From positions 186,001 to 250,000 of the forward strand of contig NZ_WPYP01000008.1 in the NCBI RefSeq assembly GCF_013030985.1: a DNA stretch of 64,000 bases, in the 5' to 3' direction. Source of the DNA: Ruegeria arenilitoris (GTDB lineage: Bacteria; Pseudomonadota; Alphaproteobacteria; Rhodobacterales; Rhodobacteraceae). Shown here in pieces: positions 56,312-64,000 of the stretch; within the stretch, counting starts at the first letter, position 1, and each line of letters begins with the position of its first letter. Below the pieces are notes generated by a model. It was not told the origin of the DNA, searched no databases, and was given only the letters and a program-made list of their open reading frames with translations. A program made the position numbers and the translations under genes.

Positions 56312-56797
56312 ATGCACAAGTTCTTGAAAGCGACCGCAACCACAGCCCTGACTCTGGGCCTGTTCGCAGGCCCGGCCCTGGCTGAGACTTTTGACGCCAC
56401 CGGCAAGGGCACGGGGACGAATGCGAACCAGGTCTATGCCATCGCGGACGGCCACGCGGTGATCAAGTCGCAAACCGATTATGACAGTTTCGAGGTCGCC
56501 GCCGGGCACCCTCTGGAAGGTGCGTCGGGTACCTGTTTCGGCGCGGTGCTGGTCAATGGGGCTGGGGTCTCGGGCACCGGGAATTGCGTGTTCGACACCG
56601 CCTCGGGCGAAAAAGCGGTGATGACCTGGACGGCCACGGGGATCGGTGCGGATGGCGCCTTGACCGGTGACTGGACGGTGTCGGGCGGCTCGGGCAATTG
56701 GGCCAGCGCGACGGGGGGCGGGAGCTTTTCGTCTCTGACCGACCCCGATACCAAGAAGTTTGTGAATACGATCACCGGCAGTATCACGGTGGAATAA
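56312..56797 (+). CDS. exported protein of unknown function
   Basis: A 161-aa protein with a signal peptide (FLKATATTALTLGLFAGPAL then AE), a Gly/Thr-rich beta-type mature domain and two cysteines (ASGTCFGAVLV; GTGNCVFDT) likely to pair. AGAGG precedes the ATG. No catalytic motif is visible and I do not recognise the family. Confidence 0.75.
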   Translation: MHKFLKATATTALTLGLFAGPALAETFDATGKGTGTNANQVYAIADGHAVIKSQTDYDSFEVAAGHPLEGASGTCFGAVLVNGAGVSGTGNCVFDTASGEKAVMTWTATGIGADGALTGDWTVSGGSGNWASATGGGSFSSLTDPDTKKFVNTITGSITVE

Positions 56798-56968
56798 ATT
56801 TAGGTTTCACAATGAGTTAGGGCGGGGGATATGCCCCCGTCCGCCTGAAAGGTCTGAGGGTTCAATGAACCACAGATGAAGTTTCCCTTAGGTAAGTTGC
56901 AACCGGCTCTTTCCCTTCCAATCTGTTCAGCAGGCCAAGGACGGCCACAGTTTTGGAGGAGAGAGCCA

Positions 56969-57415
56969 ATGACCAGATACATGACTGCCGGAGCAGCCGC
57001 TCTGGCCGCGACCCTCACCCTTGGAACGGCCGCTCTGGCCGACGCGCCGGACCTGCGCGGCACATGGCTGGGGTCGTATACGACCGTCTCGCCATCCCAT
57101 ACCTATCGCGGCGATGAACCCCGGTTCAATCAAGCCGAGTGGATGCTGGACATCCAGATTCAGGAAGAAAACGTCTTCTGGGGTCCCAGCAAATGGCGGC
57201 GCGATGGCGACACCGAATGGAATGCGAATGAGGCCACCGGCACCATCAGCCTCGATGGATCCGGCAGCATCGGGATCGTCGAAACCTCACCGCTGGTCAT
57301 CGGCGCGAATGCGTTGATCGATGCCCGGTACGAAGACGGAAAGATCTTTGCGGATTTCCGTAGCCTGCGTAACGGAACGACCTACAGCACCGTTCTGGAA
57401 CGTCAGGTGAACTGA
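56969..57415 (+). CDS. exported lipocalin-like or beta-barrel protein (unassigned)
   Basis: A 148-aa protein with a signal peptide (YMTAGAAALAATLTLGTAAL then ADA), followed by a domain that opens PDLRGTWLGSYTTVS, reminiscent of small secreted beta-barrels that begin with a G-x-W motif. No ligand site is recognisable. GGAGGAGAG lies upstream of the ATG at 56969. Last gene before the 1.1-kb gene-free region. Confidence 0.7.
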   Translation: MTRYMTAGAAALAATLTLGTAALADAPDLRGTWLGSYTTVSPSHTYRGDEPRFNQAEWMLDIQIQEENVFWGPSKWRRDGDTEWNANEATGTISLDGSGSIGIVETSPLVIGANALIDARYEDGKIFADFRSLRNGTTYSTVLERQVN

Positions 57416-58258
57416 AGTGTCTCTGGCCCGATCGGTCTGTAGGGGGTACTGGCTGCTGTTCGTCGCAGCGCGTAATTGGTAATCCCGGTTGGGCCAGAGC
57501 GCTTCTCAGGAAACGGAACCAATGTCTCCGACGGGAGGAGACGGGTCGGACGGCCATTGCGCCACCTGCGACAGTGTTCGGATCGGAGCGTGCCGGGTTG
57601 CGGCGTAGCCATGCACGGACCGTCGGAACCTCGTGAACCTTCAGCACGGCGTTGTAGAATGGGCAGAGGCGCGCCCCGGCCCCGGTTCCGTTTCCATGTC
57701 TCTAGACCGTATGAGGCCTGAGACGAATCGCGGCACCGGGAATCTGAGGGGCAGAGTGCCCTGATTTCACGCACGGATGTCTGCTCAACCCCTTCGCAGG
57801 TGCAGAAACTTGGCTTGAATGGGTCTTTTGACGCCACTCGGAGTTTTCCTGCTTCAAACCGGCAGAGCTGCGCGACTTCCGGAGTTATCCCCAAAATTCT
57901 CCCAGTGGATATCAACACGTTATCCCCGTCTAAATTTCATGCTGCAGTGCTATTTTCTTGTCGGACCCGGGCGCGGGTGCAACGATCATCCCACCACAAC
58001 GGTTCTCAGGAACCTGGGTGGGGCGCAAAGGCCAGGGGGTCAGCGCGGCAAGGGCAGGTTTTAGGATCTGACTTGTTGTGCAGAGACTTACCGGTGGATG
58101 GTCGTTTGATCGGGGTTTCGTACCCGGATCAGAGGTTCAGCCTCTCAGAAGGCCGACGCGTGCTGTGTGGTGCCTATCGGTGCGGCATGGCGGTCGTGGT
58201 CCTTATCAGGGCCAGGGCAACTGGCTCGGGACGTCCCCCGGACGTGTCGACCCGGCAA
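57416..58258 (+). other. gene-free, structure-rich region; possible non-coding RNA
   Basis: No frame here looks like protein. Inverted repeats are dense: CTCTGGCCC/GGGCCAGAG (57421-57499), GCTGC/GCAGC inside it, GGTTC-TCAG-GAACC enclosed by CCCACC and GGTGGG arms near 57990-58024, GATC-x-GGGT/ACCC-x-GATC, and AGAGG-TTCAG-CCTCT near 58130-58145. It ends at a strong plus-strand terminator with no gene feeding it, suggesting a plus-strand RNA. It lacks the RNase P, tmRNA and SRP hallmarks I know. Confidence 0.4.
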
Positions 58259-58325
58259 GGCGTCAGGAGTGTCCGCAAGGATACGTGCATAGACCGCGTC
58301 TACGCACCTGACGCCTTTTCCTTTT
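58259..58325 (+). terminator. three-way-junction terminator (3' end of a putative RNA)
   Basis: GGCGTCAGG (58259-58267) pairs with CCTGACGCC (58307-58315), followed by TTTTCCTTTT. Inside are two hairpins: GTGTCC-GCAA-GGATAC (58269-58284) and a 9-of-10-bp stem with loop CGC (58285-58307). Confidence 0.75.
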
Positions 58326-58370
58326 GCCGTCTTTCGGCTTGAAACAGGCTGCCACTTTACCTTTGTTTGA

Positions 58371-58411
58371 AAAACAGCGGGGCCTTGTGCGTTCACAAGA
58401 GCCCCGCTGTT
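58371..58411 (-). terminator. strong minus-strand terminator
   Basis: AACAGCGGGGC-CTTGTG (58373-58389) pairs with CACAAG-GCCCCGCTGTT (58394-58411): 17 bp with a single bulge and a four-base loop, followed on the minus strand by TTTTC. It probably ends the entericidin transcript, 117 nt past that gene's stop. Confidence 0.85.
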
Positions 58412-58527
58412 CAGTCAGAAATGCAATGCCGCATCCATGCACCGGAACCCTGAAACCTACGCTGGGTCAGCTGAGTTATCTTCTGTACGTAGGGGGCAGG
58501 CTTCGCAGGCTAACGACATTCAGAGCG

Positions 58528-58665
58528 TCAAAGGTTTTCCTGAACGTCCGAGGCCGCGTCCTGAATCGCGTCACCCGCTTTCTCGATATCTTTGCCAGCG
58601 CCTTTGGCAGTTTCGCAGGCGGTGAGAGTGAACAGGGCAAGCCCAATCAGAATTGCACGGATCAT
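58528..58665 (-). CDS. entericidin A/B family lipoprotein
   Basis: A 45-aa lipoprotein reading MIRAILIGLALFTLTACETA then KGAGKDIEKAGDAIQDAASD and VQENL. The lipobox LTAC places the lipidated Cys at residue 17, and the amphipathic KGAGKDIEKAGDAI segment is the entericidin signature. Entericidins are small membrane lipoproteins linked to stationary-phase lysis or envelope stress. GGAGACACCG lies before the ATG. Confidence 0.88.
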   Translation of the reverse strand: MIRAILIGLALFTLTACETAKGAGKDIEKAGDAIQDAASDVQENL

Positions 58666-58798
58666 CGGTGTCTCCATTCGTGTCAGTCCTGTGTTGCGTA
58701 ACAGTTTTCCCTGAATGGAACCAGTGCTTTGAGGCCTGTTCAGCCATTGAGGGTAGATGGGGTGAAGATGGTGATCGGAACGCCACAGAGGTGTGCGA

Positions 58799-59140
58799 TC
58801 AGCCTTTTTCTTCGCCGCAAAACATGTCGTAGACCAGCTCGATCATGCGGCGTGGGCGATCATCGGCAAGACGATAGTAGATCGCTTTGCCCTCGCGGCG
58901 GGGCGTCACTAGCCCTTCAAGCCGCAAACGCGACAGCTGCTGAGACACGGCCGCCTGCCGGGCGGACAGCAACTCTTCCAACTCGGTCACGGATTTTTCG
59001 CCGGACACAAGATGGCACAGGATCATAAGTCGGCCTTCGTGGCTGATGGCTTTCAGGAAATTCGACGCGCGCGTCGCGTTTTCAACCATCTTGTCGAATG
59101 TTTCGGGAGGCATGTCTTGCGAAAGCTGGGGAAGGGCCAT
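58799..59140 (-). CDS. ArsR family repressor of the SqrR/BigR type
   Basis: A 113-aa winged-helix repressor with VTELEELLSARQAAVSQQLS as recognition region. It has just two cysteines, Cys42 (LMILCHL) and Cys108 (DMFCGEE), matching by position the Cys41/Cys107 pair that senses persulfides in SqrR of Rhodobacter capsulatus. Arsenic or zinc sites of other ArsR groups are absent. AAGGAG precedes the ATG. No sulfide:quinone reductase or persulfide dioxygenase gene is in the window, so its regulon is elsewhere. Confidence 0.85.
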   Translation of the reverse strand: MALPQLSQDMPPETFDKMVENATRASNFLKAISHEGRLMILCHLVSGEKSVTELEELLSARQAAVSQQLSRLRLEGLVTPRREGKAIYYRLADDRPRRMIELVYDMFCGEEKG

Positions 59141-59225
59141 CGTTTTCTCCTTGTTTGCGCGCGAACCAGGTGGAGGTGGTGAGTGCGGGTTCGCGGACTA
59201 GAGTGTCTTGGGTACTTACTTTGAG

Positions 59226-59245
59226 CATGTATTTCCATATGCATG
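59226..59245. promoter_or_regulatory. dyad between the ArsR-type gene and clpP
   Basis: CATGTAT-TTCCAT-ATGCATG, arms matching at 6 of 7 positions, 85 bp upstream of the repressor start and 204 bp upstream of clpP. A candidate self-binding site, tentative. The rest of the 308-bp gap (59141-59448) shows no gene. Confidence 0.3.
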
Positions 59246-59448
59246 AATCAAAATGATGTGATGTAAGGGGGCTATACGTGAAGACCGCTCTCTGTGCTGA
59301 CGACGAAATAGCGGGTTCGACACTCAAATCCCGGTGGCAGGGCCTGAAGTCCCTGGCCCCCCTTGCAGCCCCCCGGTGGCGACACTAAGACTCGGGTAAC
59401 GTTTCTTCGGGTAGTGTCCCGATCCATTGCAAAGCAGGCAGGTTCAGA

Positions 59449-60081
59449 ATGTTCGATCCAGTTGATACCTATATGAATACGCTCGTCCCGATGGTGGTCG
59501 AACAGACCAGCCGGGGCGAACGCGCCTACGATATTTTCTCGCGCCTTCTGAAAGAGCGGATCATTTTCATCAACGGCCCGATCCATGACGGGATGAGCCA
59601 TCTGGTCGTCGCCCAGTTGCTGCATCTCGAAGCGGAAAACCCCAGCAAAGAGATCTCGATCTACATCAATTCACCTGGCGGTGTTGTGACCAGCGGTTTG
59701 TCGATTTACGACACAATGCAGTATATCAAGCCGAAATGTTCGACATTGGTGATCGGTCAGGCGGCCTCGATGGGGTCGGTTCTTCTGGCCGGTGGCGAGA
59801 AGGGAATGCGGTTCTCACTGCCCAACAGCCGCATCATGGTGCACCAGCCCAGTGGTGGCTATCAGGGTCAGGCCAGCGACATCATGATTCACGCGGCCGA
59901 GACGCAGAAACTGAAAGATCGCCTGTATGACATCTACGTGCGTCATACCGGGCAGACCAAAAAGGCGGTTGAAAAAGCGCTTGATCGTGACAATTTCATG
60001 AGCCCGGAAGAGGCGAAAGACTGGGGTCACATCGACGAAATCGTCGAAAACCGCGCCAAAATGGACGGTGACGACGCCTAA
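59449..60081 (+). CDS. clpP: ATP-dependent Clp protease proteolytic subunit
   Basis: A 210-aa serine protease subunit forming the ClpP tetradecamer. Catalytic Ser107 is in [11 protein letters not shown] and His132 in [14 protein letters not shown], with [16 protein letters not shown] before them and the Asp in [14 protein letters not shown]. An N-terminal propeptide (about 10-15 residues) is likely. It pairs with clpX, 131 bp downstream, beyond a hairpin. Confidence 0.97.
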   Translation: MFDPVDTYMNTLVPMVVEQTSRGERAYDIFSRLLKERIIFINGPIHDGMSHLVVAQLLHLEAENPSKEISIYINSPGGVVTSGLSIYDTMQYIKPKCSTLVIGQAASMGSVLLAGGEKGMRFSLPNSRIMVHQPSGGYQGQASDIMIHAAETQKLKDRLYDIYVRHTGQTKKAVEKALDRDNFMSPEEAKDWGHIDEIVENRAKMDGDDA

Positions 60082-60089
60082 GGTTAAGC

Positions 60090-60110
60090 CCCCGCGCGGG
60101 TTGCGCGGGG
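60090..60110 (+). terminator. GC-rich hairpin between clpP and clpX
   Basis: CCCCGCGC-GGGTT-GCGCGGGG, 8-bp stem, 8 bp after the clpP stop, followed by CACATTTTG. With a weak T-run it may only partly terminate, letting clpX be read through. Confidence 0.5.
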
Positions 60111-60212
60111 CACATTTTGAGATTGTAGCCGTCTCGGTGCTGGCCTAAGCTGCACCAACAGGCGGCAAGCGGTCCGAAGGGGACCGCAGGGACGAAGCCC
60201 GAAAGGTAGAAC

Positions 60213-61478
60213 ATGGCGACGAATTCAGGCGGCGACGGCAAGAACACGCTCTATTGCAGCTTCTGCGGCAAAAGCCAGCATGAGGTACGCAAGCTGATCG
60301 CCGGTCCGACCGTGTTCATCTGCGATGAATGCGTCGAATTGTGCATGGACATCATCCGCGAGGAAACCAAAGCCAGCGGTCTGAAGTCTTCGGACGGAGT
60401 ACCGACGCCGAAGGACATTTGCGAGGTTCTGGACGATTACGTCATCGGTCAGGCTACGGCCAAACGGGTTCTGTCGGTGGCCGTGCACAACCACTACAAG
60501 CGCCTGAATCATGCCCAGAAAGCGGGCAGCGATATCGAACTGGCGAAGTCCAACATCCTGCTGATCGGTCCGACCGGCTGCGGTAAGACCTTGCTTGCGC
60601 AGACGCTGGCGCGGATTCTGGATGTTCCGTTCACAATGGCTGATGCGACTACGCTGACCGAGGCCGGTTACGTGGGTGAGGATGTCGAGAACATCATTCT
60701 CAAACTGCTGCAGGCCAGTGAATACAACGTCGAACGCGCACAGCGCGGCATCGTCTATATCGACGAAGTCGACAAGATCACCCGCAAGTCCGAGAACCCC
60801 TCGATCACCCGTGACGTTTCGGGCGAGGGCGTGCAGCAGGCGCTCTTGAAGCTGATGGAAGGCACCGTGGCGTCGGTTCCACCGCAAGGTGGCCGCAAGC
60901 ATCCTCAGCAGGAGTTCCTGCAGGTCGACACCACGAACATTCTGTTCATTTGTGGTGGTGCGTTTGCGGGTCTGGACAAGATCATCGCGCAGCGCGGCAA
61001 GGGCTCGGCCATGGGCTTCGGCGCCGATGTGCGCGACAATGATGAGCGCGGAGTGGGCGAGATTTTCAAGGATCTGGAGCCCGAAGACCTGCTGAAGTTC
61101 GGTCTGATCCCGGAATTTGTTGGCCGTCTGCCGGTTCTGGCGACGCTGGAGGACCTGGACGAGGATGCTCTGGTCACTATTCTGACCAAGCCCAAGAACG
61201 CTCTGGTTAAGCAATACCAGCGTCTGTTCGAACTGGAAGATGCCGAACTGGCCTTTACCGACGATGCGCTGAAGGCGATTGCCAAGAAGGCCATCGAACG
61301 GAAAACCGGTGCGCGCGGGTTGCGCTCGATCCTCGAAGATATCCTGTTGGACACGATGTTCGAACTGCCCGGCATGAAGAACGTCACCGAAGTTGTGGTC
61401 AACGAAGAGGCAGTGTCGTCCGACAAGCAGCCCTTGATCATCTACGCAGATGCAGCGGAATCGGCCTCGGCAGGTTAA
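60213..61478 (+). CDS. clpX: ClpXP protease ATP-binding subunit
   Basis: AAA+ unfoldase that feeds ClpP. The 421-aa product has a zinc-binding N-domain (Cys15, Cys18, Cys37, Cys40; YCSFCGKSQ and ICDECVELC), Walker [16 protein letters not shown], Walker [11 protein letters not shown], and the ClpP-contact loop region of the family. In alphaproteobacteria ClpXP degrades cell-cycle regulators such as CtrA. Confidence 0.98.
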   Translation: MATNSGGDGKNTLYCSFCGKSQHEVRKLIAGPTVFICDECVELCMDIIREETKASGLKSSDGVPTPKDICEVLDDYVIGQATAKRVLSVAVHNHYKRLNHAQKAGSDIELAKSNILLIGPTGCGKTLLAQTLARILDVPFTMADATTLTEAGYVGEDVENIILKLLQASEYNVERAQRGIVYIDEVDKITRKSENPSITRDVSGEGVQQALLKLMEGTVASVPPQGGRKHPQQEFLQVDTTNILFICGGAFAGLDKIIAQRGKGSAMGFGADVRDNDERGVGEIFKDLEPEDLLKFGLIPEFVGRLPVLATLEDLDEDALVTILTKPKNALVKQYQRLFELEDAELAFTDDALKAIAKKAIERKTGARGLRSILEDILLDTMFELPGMKNVTEVVVNEEAVSSDKQPLIIYADAAESASAG

Positions 61479-61500
61479 GCTCAAAACGATTTACCATTCA

Positions 61501-61530
61501 CGGCGCGGCATTGACCGCGCCGTTTTCTTG
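61501..61530 (+). terminator. intrinsic terminator of clpX
   Basis: Perfect 8-bp stem CGGCGCGG-CATTGA-CCGCGCCG (61501-61522) followed by TTTTCTTG. It lies 22 bp after the clpX stop and just before the ridA start. Confidence 0.92.
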
Positions 61531-61541
61531 TGGGGGGCATT

Positions 61542-61904
61542 ATGACAATCAAACGCATCTCGTCAGGTGGAGAATTCGAGGCCAAAATCGGGTATTGCCG
61601 CGCGGTGGTTGCTGGTGGCTGGGTCCATGTCGCCGGAACGGTCGGGCAGGGCGATGACGTGACCGCGCAGTGCCGGTCAGCCCTTAAAACGATCAGCAAG
61701 GCGTTGACCGAAGCCGGAGCAAGCTTTGCTGATGTTGTGCGTGTGACCTACATGCTGCCGGACCGATCGGAGTTCGAGCCCTGCTGGCCGATCCTGCGGG
61801 AATTCTTCGGCGAAAACCCTCCGGCGACGTCCATGATCGAGTGTGGTTTGATCGAACCGAAGTACCGGATAGAAATCGAAGTAACGGCTTATTTGCCGGA
61901 ATAG
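61542..61904 (+). CDS. RidA family protein
   Basis: A 120-aa YjgF/YER057c/UK114-family protein. It has [40 protein letters not shown] and [14 protein letters not shown], then [13 protein letters not shown]. Canonical RidA has an Arg for imine hydrolysis; here the matching segment near the C-terminus reads [10 protein letters not shown], so it may belong to a non-archetypal subgroup. GTGGGGGG lies 5 nt before the ATG. Confidence 0.85.
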   Translation: MTIKRISSGGEFEAKIGYCRAVVAGGWVHVAGTVGQGDDVTAQCRSALKTISKALTEAGASFADVVRVTYMLPDRSEFEPCWPILREFFGENPPATSMIECGLIEPKYRIEIEVTAYLPE

Positions 61905-61983
61905 CAGGTGCGGCCCTAGTGGCACTGGACCTTGGCGAGCCTTTGGTCCATATCTGCGGGAACAGAAATGTCGGAGGCAACCG

Positions 61984-62367
61984 ATGGGTATCCTGAACAG
62001 TCTTTTGCGGGCCGTAACCTGGTGGAACGGAGCCACCCTGAACACGCAGTTCTATACCACGCGCAAGGGCGTCAAGGTCGGTGAGGACAACGAAGGCAAT
62101 GTGTTCTATCGCACTGCCGACGACAGCAAGCGCTGGGTGATTTTCAACGGTGAGGCCGAGGCCAGCCGGATCGACCCCGATTGGCACGGCTGGCTGCACC
62201 GGACCTGGGACGAGCCGCCGACAGACAAGCCGCTGCAACATAAATCCTGGGAAAAACCACATCAGGAGAACCTGACAGGGACGGCTCTGGCCTACACCCC
62301 TGCAGGGTCCCTGCGTCGGCAAAACCCGGTTGAGCGCACGGATTACGAGGCTTGGAGCCCGGAATAA
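61984..62367 (+). CDS. NDUFA12-like complex I accessory subunit
   Basis: A 127-aa homologue of the mitochondrial 17.2-kDa complex I subunit, kept in alphaproteobacteria. It has [61 protein letters not shown] and YEAWSPE at the end. It lies 12 bp before mlaD and heads a three-gene cluster (NDUFA12-mlaD-DUF2155). Confidence 0.95.
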   Translation: MGILNSLLRAVTWWNGATLNTQFYTTRKGVKVGEDNEGNVFYRTADDSKRWVIFNGEAEASRIDPDWHGWLHRTWDEPPTDKPLQHKSWEKPHQENLTGTALAYTPAGSLRRQNPVERTDYEAWSPE

Positions 62368-62379
62368 ACGAGGCGAGCG

Positions 62380-62832
62380 ATGTCGACCTATAACGTAACC
62401 GAAGTTCTTGTCGGTGGGGCCGTGCTGGCCTGTGCCGTTGCTTTTGGCGTTTATGCGAGCCAGTCCACCGGCCTGTCGCAGGGCAGTGCGGGATATCAGC
62501 TCGAGGCGTCGTTTCGCTCGCTTGAAGGTGTTGGCGTGGGCACGGATGTGCGTCTGGCCGGGGTCAAGATCGGCACTGTGACGGGCGTTACCCTGAACCC
62601 GGATACCTATCGCGCTGACACCACTTTCTCGATTGCGGACGGCATCCAAGTGCCGGATGACAGCGCCATCATCATTTCATCCGAAGGTCTGCTGGGCGGC
62701 AACTTCGTCGAGGTGATGCCGGGCGGTTCTCCGTTCTATTTTGAACCCGGCGATCAGGTCGAAGATACGCAAGGCGCGGTCAGCCTGATTTCGCTGTTGG
62801 TCAAATTCGTGGCCGGGGACGGCAGCGAATGA
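62380..62832 (+). CDS. mlaD: MlaD-type MCE lipid-transport protein
   Basis: Substrate-binding subunit of the Mla phospholipid transporter that keeps outer-membrane asymmetry. The 150-aa product has an N-terminal anchor (VLVGGAVLACAVAFGVYA) and one MCE domain (about residues 38-118) with VGVGTDVRLAGVKIGTVTGV and SSEGLLGGNFVEVMPGG. The permease and ATPase (MlaE, MlaF) genes are not in the window. Its stop overlaps the next start (ATGA). Confidence 0.93.
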   Translation: MSTYNVTEVLVGGAVLACAVAFGVYASQSTGLSQGSAGYQLEASFRSLEGVGVGTDVRLAGVKIGTVTGVTLNPDTYRADTTFSIADGIQVPDDSAIIISSEGLLGGNFVEVMPGGSPFYFEPGDQVEDTQGAVSLISLLVKFVAGDGSE

Positions 62833-63197
62833 GGTGTTTTGCCCTGATTGCGGCGCTGCTGGCTGCTACGGGTGCATCAGCGCAGCAAAAGGCGCAGTCA
62901 GGCCCTGGGGCGATCCTGCGGGGCCTCGACAAGGTCAGCGGCCAAACCGTCGATGTGGAAATGCAGAACGGTGAGACTACTGTGGTATTTGGTCTGGACG
63001 TTGCGCTTGGGGATTGCCGCTATCCGGCCGAGAACCCGACCGGTGATGCCTTTGCCTACCTGACGATCTGGGAAAAAGGTAAGTCGGACGAATTGTTTGA
63101 CGGTTGGATGATTGCCACATCCCCGGCGCTGAATGCGTTGGATCATGCACGTTATGACGTCTGGGTGATCCGCTGTATGACCCCTCCGGCTGATTGA
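62829..63197 (+). CDS. DUF2155 exported protein
   Basis: A 122-aa protein with a signal peptide (CFALIAALLAATGASA then Q) and the DUF2155 domain: ILRGLDKVSGQTVDVEM, LGDCRYPAENPTGDAFAYLT, FDGWMIATSPALNALDHARY and DVWVIRC. A disulfide between the two mature cysteines is likely. Translationally coupled to mlaD by a 4-bp overlap; envelope function is inferred. Its 3' end overlaps aat by 46 bp. Confidence 0.9.
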   Translation: MRCFALIAALLAATGASAQQKAQSGPGAILRGLDKVSGQTVDVEMQNGETTVVFGLDVALGDCRYPAENPTGDAFAYLTIWEKGKSDELFDGWMIATSPALNALDHARYDVWVIRCMTPPAD

Positions 63198-63784
63198 GCC
63201 AGCGGCGCGGTGAAATCTGCAGCGGCGTTGATCGCCTCATCCAGTTCCTGCCGGTACTGCGTTCGGGGAATTTCAATCGCGCCTAGTGACGCCAGATGTG
63301 CGGTCAGAAATTGCGTATCGAACAGCTGAAATCCGGTTTGCCGCAGGCGATCCACCAGATAGGCCAGAGCGATCTTTGACGCATCCGTCCGGCGCGAAAA
63401 CATGCTCTCTCCAAAAAACGCGGCCCCCAATGCAACACCATAGACGCCCCCAACCAGATGGTCGGCCTCCCACACCTCAAGCGAGTGCGCGTGACCAGTG
63501 CGGTGAATTTGCAGATAAAGGTCCCGCAATTCGGCATTGATCCACGTGTCCGCACGATCTGCGCAGCCATCGACAACCCCGGAAAAGTCCCGGTTGATCG
63601 TTATCGAATACCCGCATTTGCGAATGCGGCGCGAAAGGCTGCGCGAGACATGGAAACCGTCGAGGGGAAAGACGCCGCGAGATTTGGGATCAACCCAGAA
63701 CAGCTCTGCGGCGTCACGGTGTTCGGCCATCGGGAAAATGCCGATGGAATAGCCGTGCAACAAGAGTTCCGGGGAAAGGCTCAT
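63152..63784 (-). CDS. aat: leucyl/phenylalanyl-tRNA-protein transferase
   Basis: N-end-rule enzyme that adds Leu or Phe to proteins with N-terminal Arg or Lys, marking them for ClpAP. The 210-aa product has LLLHGYSIGIFPMAEHRDAA, FWVDPKSRGVFPL, TWINAELRDLYLQIHRTGHA and GAAFFGESMFSRRTDASKIA. The adaptor clpS is not seen here. It follows accC through a hairpin and overlaps the DUF2155 gene at its 3' end, converging. Confidence 0.95.
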   Translation of the reverse strand: MSLSPELLLHGYSIGIFPMAEHRDAAELFWVDPKSRGVFPLDGFHVSRSLSRRIRKCGYSITINRDFSGVVDGCADRADTWINAELRDLYLQIHRTGHAHSLEVWEADHLVGGVYGVALGAAFFGESMFSRRTDASKIALAYLVDRLRQTGFQLFDTQFLTAHLASLGAIEIPRTQYRQELDEAINAAADFTAPLAQSAGGVIQRITQTS

Positions 63785-63798
63785 ACAGAATGCCCGAA

Positions 63799-63824
63799 GG
63801 CCGAAGGGCAGGCGCCCTTCGGCC
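63799..63824. other. 11-bp hairpin between accC and aat
   Basis: GGCCGAAGGGC-AGGC-GCCCTTCGGCC, perfect stem. On the accC/aat (minus) strand no T-run follows, so it may be a stability or partial-termination element; on the plus strand CGCTTGTTTT follows. Confidence 0.5.
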
Positions 63825-63832
63825 CGCTTGTT

Positions 63833-64000
63833 TTAATCGGCCATATGCTCCGCAAGCCAGCGCTCCAGCCAGTGGATGTTGTAGTTTCCGCTGTGGATGT
63901 CGGGCTCCTGCAGAAGCGCGTGGAACAGTGGCACAGTGGTGTCGATGCCGTCCACGATCAGTTCACCCAAGGCCCGTTCCAGACGCGCCAGCGCCTCGGC
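63833..64000 (-). CDS. accC: biotin carboxylase, C-terminal fragment (window edge)
   Basis: The last 55 codons of acetyl-CoA carboxylase's biotin carboxylase subunit, running off the window. The segment AEALARLERALGELIVDGID is followed by TTVPLFHALLQEPDIHSGNY and NIHWLERWLAEHMAD, the typical AccC end. It catalyses ATP-dependent carboxylation of biotin on AccB in fatty-acid synthesis. The stop is 48 bp upstream of the aat start. Confidence 0.93.
   Translation of the reverse strand, partial: AEALARLERALGELIVDGIDTTVPLFHALLQEPDIHSGNYNIHWLERWLAEHMAD

Noticed and set aside
57885..57928. Two TTATCCCC motifs 35 bp apart resembling DnaA boxes
   Set aside because: Each departs from TTATCCACA, only two are present, and there is no dnaA, repA, parAB or AT-rich unwinding element nearby, so an origin is not supported.
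57800..58342. 180-codon frame in the gene-free region
   Set aside because: Residue pattern is not protein-like (Arg/Ser/Cys-rich, no hydrophobic periodicity), no ribosome-binding site, and it runs through the terminator structure.
1..64000. CRISPR arrays, tRNA or rRNA genes, insertion sequences, prophage
   Set aside because: I looked for regular direct repeats, T-loop and anticodon-arm patterns, transposase motifs and phage genes on both strands and saw none that I could support.

Overview
The window is a 64-kb chromosomal stretch from an alphaproteobacterium, most likely a marine Roseobacter-group member of the Rhodobacterales (Ruegeria-like). The basis is a GC-rich, three-letter-biased coding style, GcrA, a SqrR/BigR-type ArsR repressor, an NDUFA12 homologue, a linked zwf-edd-eda Entner-Doudoroff operon, two Hint-domain proteins, and several small Rhodobacterales-type proteins. 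I see no rRNA, tRNA, CRISPR array, transposase or prophage. Most of the window reads as core genome with a few accessory insertions.

Layout. 0-9.8 kb: apt, a small ribbon-helix-helix regulator, a LysE exporter, an alpha/beta hydrolase, mtnP, a SulP anion transporter, a flavin reductase, GNAT, EcsC, NUDIX, DUF1178 and an SDR. 9.9-20 kb: lysC, ptsP (nitrogen PTS enzyme I), zwf-edd-eda behind a LacI-type palindrome, then two aminotransferases. 20-32.4 kb: a crotonase, DUF1992, BenE, valS, an orphan CoxL-like molybdenum hydroxylase overlapping a DUF2235 gene, gcrA, an ABC-2 permease and an EamA transporter. 32.5-35 kb: argD-argF preceded by an arginine-rich leader ORF. 35-46 kb: a Tat-exported intradiol-dioxygenase-like protein with a haem membrane protein, PhyH, pirin, a PanE-like reductase, a PiT phosphate transporter, NUDIX, hrpB, meaB and a Hint protein. 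46-52 kb: rpmB, a copper module (DUF2946 plus PCuAC), HdeD, a sirtuin, an LMW phosphatase, LysR, and a second Hint protein coupled to a small secreted protein. 52-59 kb: lepA, a low-GC orphan, several small exported or membrane proteins, and a 1.1-kb gene-free structured region ending in two opposed terminators next to an entericidin gene. 59-64 kb: SqrR-like repressor, clpP-clpX, ridA, NDUFA12, mlaD, DUF2155, aat and the 3' end of accC.

The two strongest regulatory observations are both translation-coupled. (1) A 17-codon ORF with five Arg codons in a six-codon run lies just downstream of a promoter-like sequence and 117 nt before argD, and its stop codon overlaps one arm of a pair of mutually exclusive hairpins. 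This is a candidate arginine attenuator. (2) The proline-rich 3' end of the DUF2946 gene can pair perfectly (8 bp) with the spacer between the ribosome-binding site and the start codon of the downstream copper chaperone gene. This resembles the CutF stalling device of Rhodobacter, but here it would act directly on a PCuAC chaperone.

Other points to check are the structured non-coding region at 57.4-58.3 kb, the composite intergenic hairpin repeat found twice, the Hint gene with an ATGA overlap to a small secreted protein, and the low-GC gene at 54.2-55.1 kb. All calls come from reading sequence and recalling families; no database search was run.
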